Of a stretch of 6,595 bases of DNA, positions 5,792 through 6,595 are shown in pieces. Numbering within the stretch: the stretch's first letter is position 1; every line of letters starts with the position of its first letter. The DNA lies in the NCBI GenBank assembly GCA_964496595.1, contig CAZCAI010000211.1, positions 1 through 6,595 on the forward strand. The letters are read 5' to 3'. The notes under the pieces are model-generated. The model was not told the origin of the DNA. It worked only from the letters and a program-made list of their open reading frames with translations, and made no database searches. The stretch comes from JAAAOZ01 sp964496595 (GTDB lineage Bacteria; Chloroflexota; Anaerolineae; B4-G1; SLSP01). The position numbers were made by a program, and so were the translations under genes.

Positions 5792-6122
5792 AGTCGCTTA
5801 ATGTCTCGTGAGCTTCGGCGTGCGCCGCATCCCAAATCCGCGCCTGTTCCGCTTCCGGCGCGGCGAAAAACTCGGCGACGGTCAAGCCGCCCAGGAAAGG
5901 TTCGCTATCGCGCCAGGGGCGCGCTTCAGGCAACGCGGCGACTTTGGCGTCAAAGTATGCCAACAGATCGCTTTGCCCGGCCGGCAGGGCGACCTCATCC
6001 GGCCGAATGGTTTGCAGTTCCGGCACCAACTGAAGCAACACAGCCTTCTGTCGCCGGTCAAGCCGGCGAATCAGCCGGGCCAGTTTTTCCAGGGGCGCGC
6101 TGCGAGCTTGTAGTTGCGTCAT
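5751..6122 (-). CDS. Small acidic protein upstream of the PIN-like gene, putative antitoxin
   Basis: This is a 123-residue protein that I do not recognise. The N-terminal third is basic and helical (LEKLARLIRRLDRRQKAVLLQLVPEL). The C-terminal half is acidic, with DSEPFLGGLTVAEFFAAPEA and then a Glu/Asp-rich helix. A basic nucleic-acid-like head with an acidic, possibly flexible tail is common in antitoxins, and the gene sits directly before and overlaps the PIN-like gene. Both points suggest an antitoxin, but this is inference from context. The chosen ATG at 6122 has GGAGG seven bases upstream. An ATG at 6146 would add eight residues and would overlap the stop of the small upstream reading frame as ATGA, so it cannot be excluded. 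Confidence 0.65.
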   Translation of the reverse strand: MTQLQARSAPLEKLARLIRRLDRRQKAVLLQLVPELQTIRPDEVALPAGQSDLLAYFDAKVAALPEARPWRDSEPFLGGLTVAEFFAAPEAEQARIWDAAHAEAHETLSDYEHPTRADAVPAR

Positions 6123-6129
6123 AGTTCGG

Positions 6130-6134
6130 CCTCC
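6130..6134 (-). promoter_or_regulatory. Ribosome binding site of the putative antitoxin gene
   Basis: GGAGG on the - strand lies seven bases before the ATG at 6122. It favours that start over the ATG at 6146, which has no such site. Confidence 0.6.
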
Positions 6135-6142
6135 ATCCCAAC

Positions 6143-6235
6143 TCATAATGCTTCGATTTTATGGGCCAACAGATACACCGCGCCTGAGTCAGGCGCGAAA
6201 ATACGTTGCGCCTCTTTAACGATTACTTTCATCAT
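6143..6235 (-). CDS. Possible 30-residue peptide upstream of the putative antitoxin
   Basis: A short frame starts with two adjacent ATG codons (6235, 6232) after an AAAAGG about six bases upstream. It encodes a peptide beginning MMKVIVKEAQRIF and ending AHKIEAL. Its stop overlaps an in-frame ATG of the next gene as ATGA (6146-6143). The composition is lower in GC than the neighbours. It fills the gap between two co-oriented genes and reads like a plausible helical peptide. It could be a leader peptide, the remnant of a longer gene, or chance. No family is recognised. Confidence 0.35.
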   Translation of the reverse strand: MMKVIVKEAQRIFAPDSGAVYLLAHKIEAL

Positions 6236-6265
6236 ACCATACCTTTTCAGAAACTCACATCGGCC

Positions 6266-6571
6266 CTATCTCAACTGCACTGGGTCTTCCGGCGCTGGAA
6301 GCCACACCTCCCCGCGCAGGATCCCCGCGCAGCCGGTCACGCGCTGAGCCAAACTGTGCAGCTCCAGATCGCGCAGGGCGGCGCGCACGTCCTCCAGTTC
6401 ACCTGCGGAGCAGCGCAGCGCCGCCGGCAGGCGCCCGGTGCTCTGATAATGTGTGGTCACCGCGCGCTTGATCGTCGTCTCCAACGGTTTGCCCCGGCCC
6501 CAGATCACGGCCCACGTCGCCCCTTGGGCCGGCTGTGGCGCGTCAAACATCGCCAACTGGTGGGCCGTCAT
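6266..6571 (-). CDS. Small protein of unknown function
   Basis: This is a protein of about 101 residues that I do not recognise. It is soluble-looking: an N-terminal MFDAPQPAQG stretch, a WAVIWGRGKP segment, a predicted helical middle (AGELEDVRAALRDLELHSLAQRV), then a short GCAGILRGEVWLP strand-like end. The ATG at 6571 has a GAGGCGG-like purine stretch upstream. Further in-frame starts are an ATG at 6577 and a GTG at 6589, and the frame is open to the window edge, so the true 5' end may lie outside. The gene ends 30 nt before the 30-residue frame, so it may be the first visible gene of the same - strand operon. Its last codons are duplicated at 5081-5130, which supports it as a real coding sequence. 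Confidence 0.55.
   Translation of the reverse strand: MTAHQLAMFDAPQPAQGATWAVIWGRGKPLETTIKRAVTTHYQSTGRLPAALRCSAGELEDVRAALRDLELHSLAQRVTGCAGILRGEVWLPAPEDPVQLR
6295..6344. repeat. 50-bp direct repeat, copy 2 (copy 1 at 5081-5130)
   Basis: 47 of 50 bases match 5081-5130 at an offset of 1214. The mismatches are at 6314, 6319 and 6332, each G here and A in the other copy on the + strand. The two copies bracket the PIN-like, antitoxin-like and 30-residue genes in direct orientation. Confidence 0.85.
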
Positions 6572-6595
6572 CGTCATCCGCCTCGTCACGGAGGT

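Noticed and set aside
6236..6275. Promoter for the - strand small genes
   Set aside because: A TTGAGA-like hexamer is present on the - strand, but I find no convincing -10 at the right spacing.

Overview
The window is about 6.6 kb of GC-rich bacterial DNA. It is dominated by a complete diversity-generating retroelement (DGR) on the + strand, followed by a compact group of small genes on the - strand. Gene style points to a bacterium with an accessory genome rich in STAND/NACHT proteins: high-GC coding sequence, Shine-Dalgarno sites, a NACHT-plus-formylglycine-generating-enzyme (FGE) fold protein, and palindromic intergenic repeats. Chloroflexota (Anaerolineae/Caldilineae-like) is my best guess, but it rests on impression and not on a marker gene.

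Region 1 (1-1589). After a palindrome with a T-tract, which may end an upstream unit, comes a DGR-type reverse transcriptase (73-1164). It overlaps an Avd-type accessory protein (1161-1589) by ATGA. Region 2 (1590-2063) has no protein gene. It holds four consecutive perfect stem-loops (1603-1705), the adenine-rich template repeat TR (1756-1879), a strong hairpin 8 nt after the TR (1888-1910), a second hairpin (1949-1965) and the ribosome binding site of the next gene. Region 3 (2064-4931) is a 955-residue target protein: an uncharacterised N-terminus, a NACHT NTPase, a helical HEAT-like linker, and a C-terminal FGE/C-type-lectin-fold domain. The last 41 codons of that domain are the variable repeat VR (4807-4930).

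TR and VR align without gaps over 124 bp. There are 19 differences: 17 are at TR adenines, and the other 2 lie in the last 8 bp, where the TR and VR initiation sequences (IMH* and IMH) are expected to differ. Ten of the twelve AAY codons of the TR are changed in the VR. This is direct evidence of adenine-specific mutagenic retrohoming. The likely working model is as follows. RT plus Avd copy the TR RNA with errors at adenines, and the cDNA replaces the VR. This re-tools the ligand-binding face of the lectin-fold domain, which serves as the sensor of a NACHT signalling ATPase. The result would be a self-diversifying NLR-like receptor.

Region 4 (4932-5245) holds short direct repeats, a 12-bp-stem hairpin downstream of the VR (candidate target-recognition cruciform), a second palindrome plus T-tract that nearly repeats the palindrome at the left end of the window, and a 50-bp copy of the 3' end of the gene at the right edge. 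I see nothing further in 5131-5245. Region 5 (5246-6595, - strand) reads right to left: a small protein of unknown function, a possible 30-residue peptide, a 123-residue acidic protein resembling an antitoxin partner, and an overlapping PIN-like protein. They may form one operon, plausibly a toxin-antitoxin module next to the DGR.
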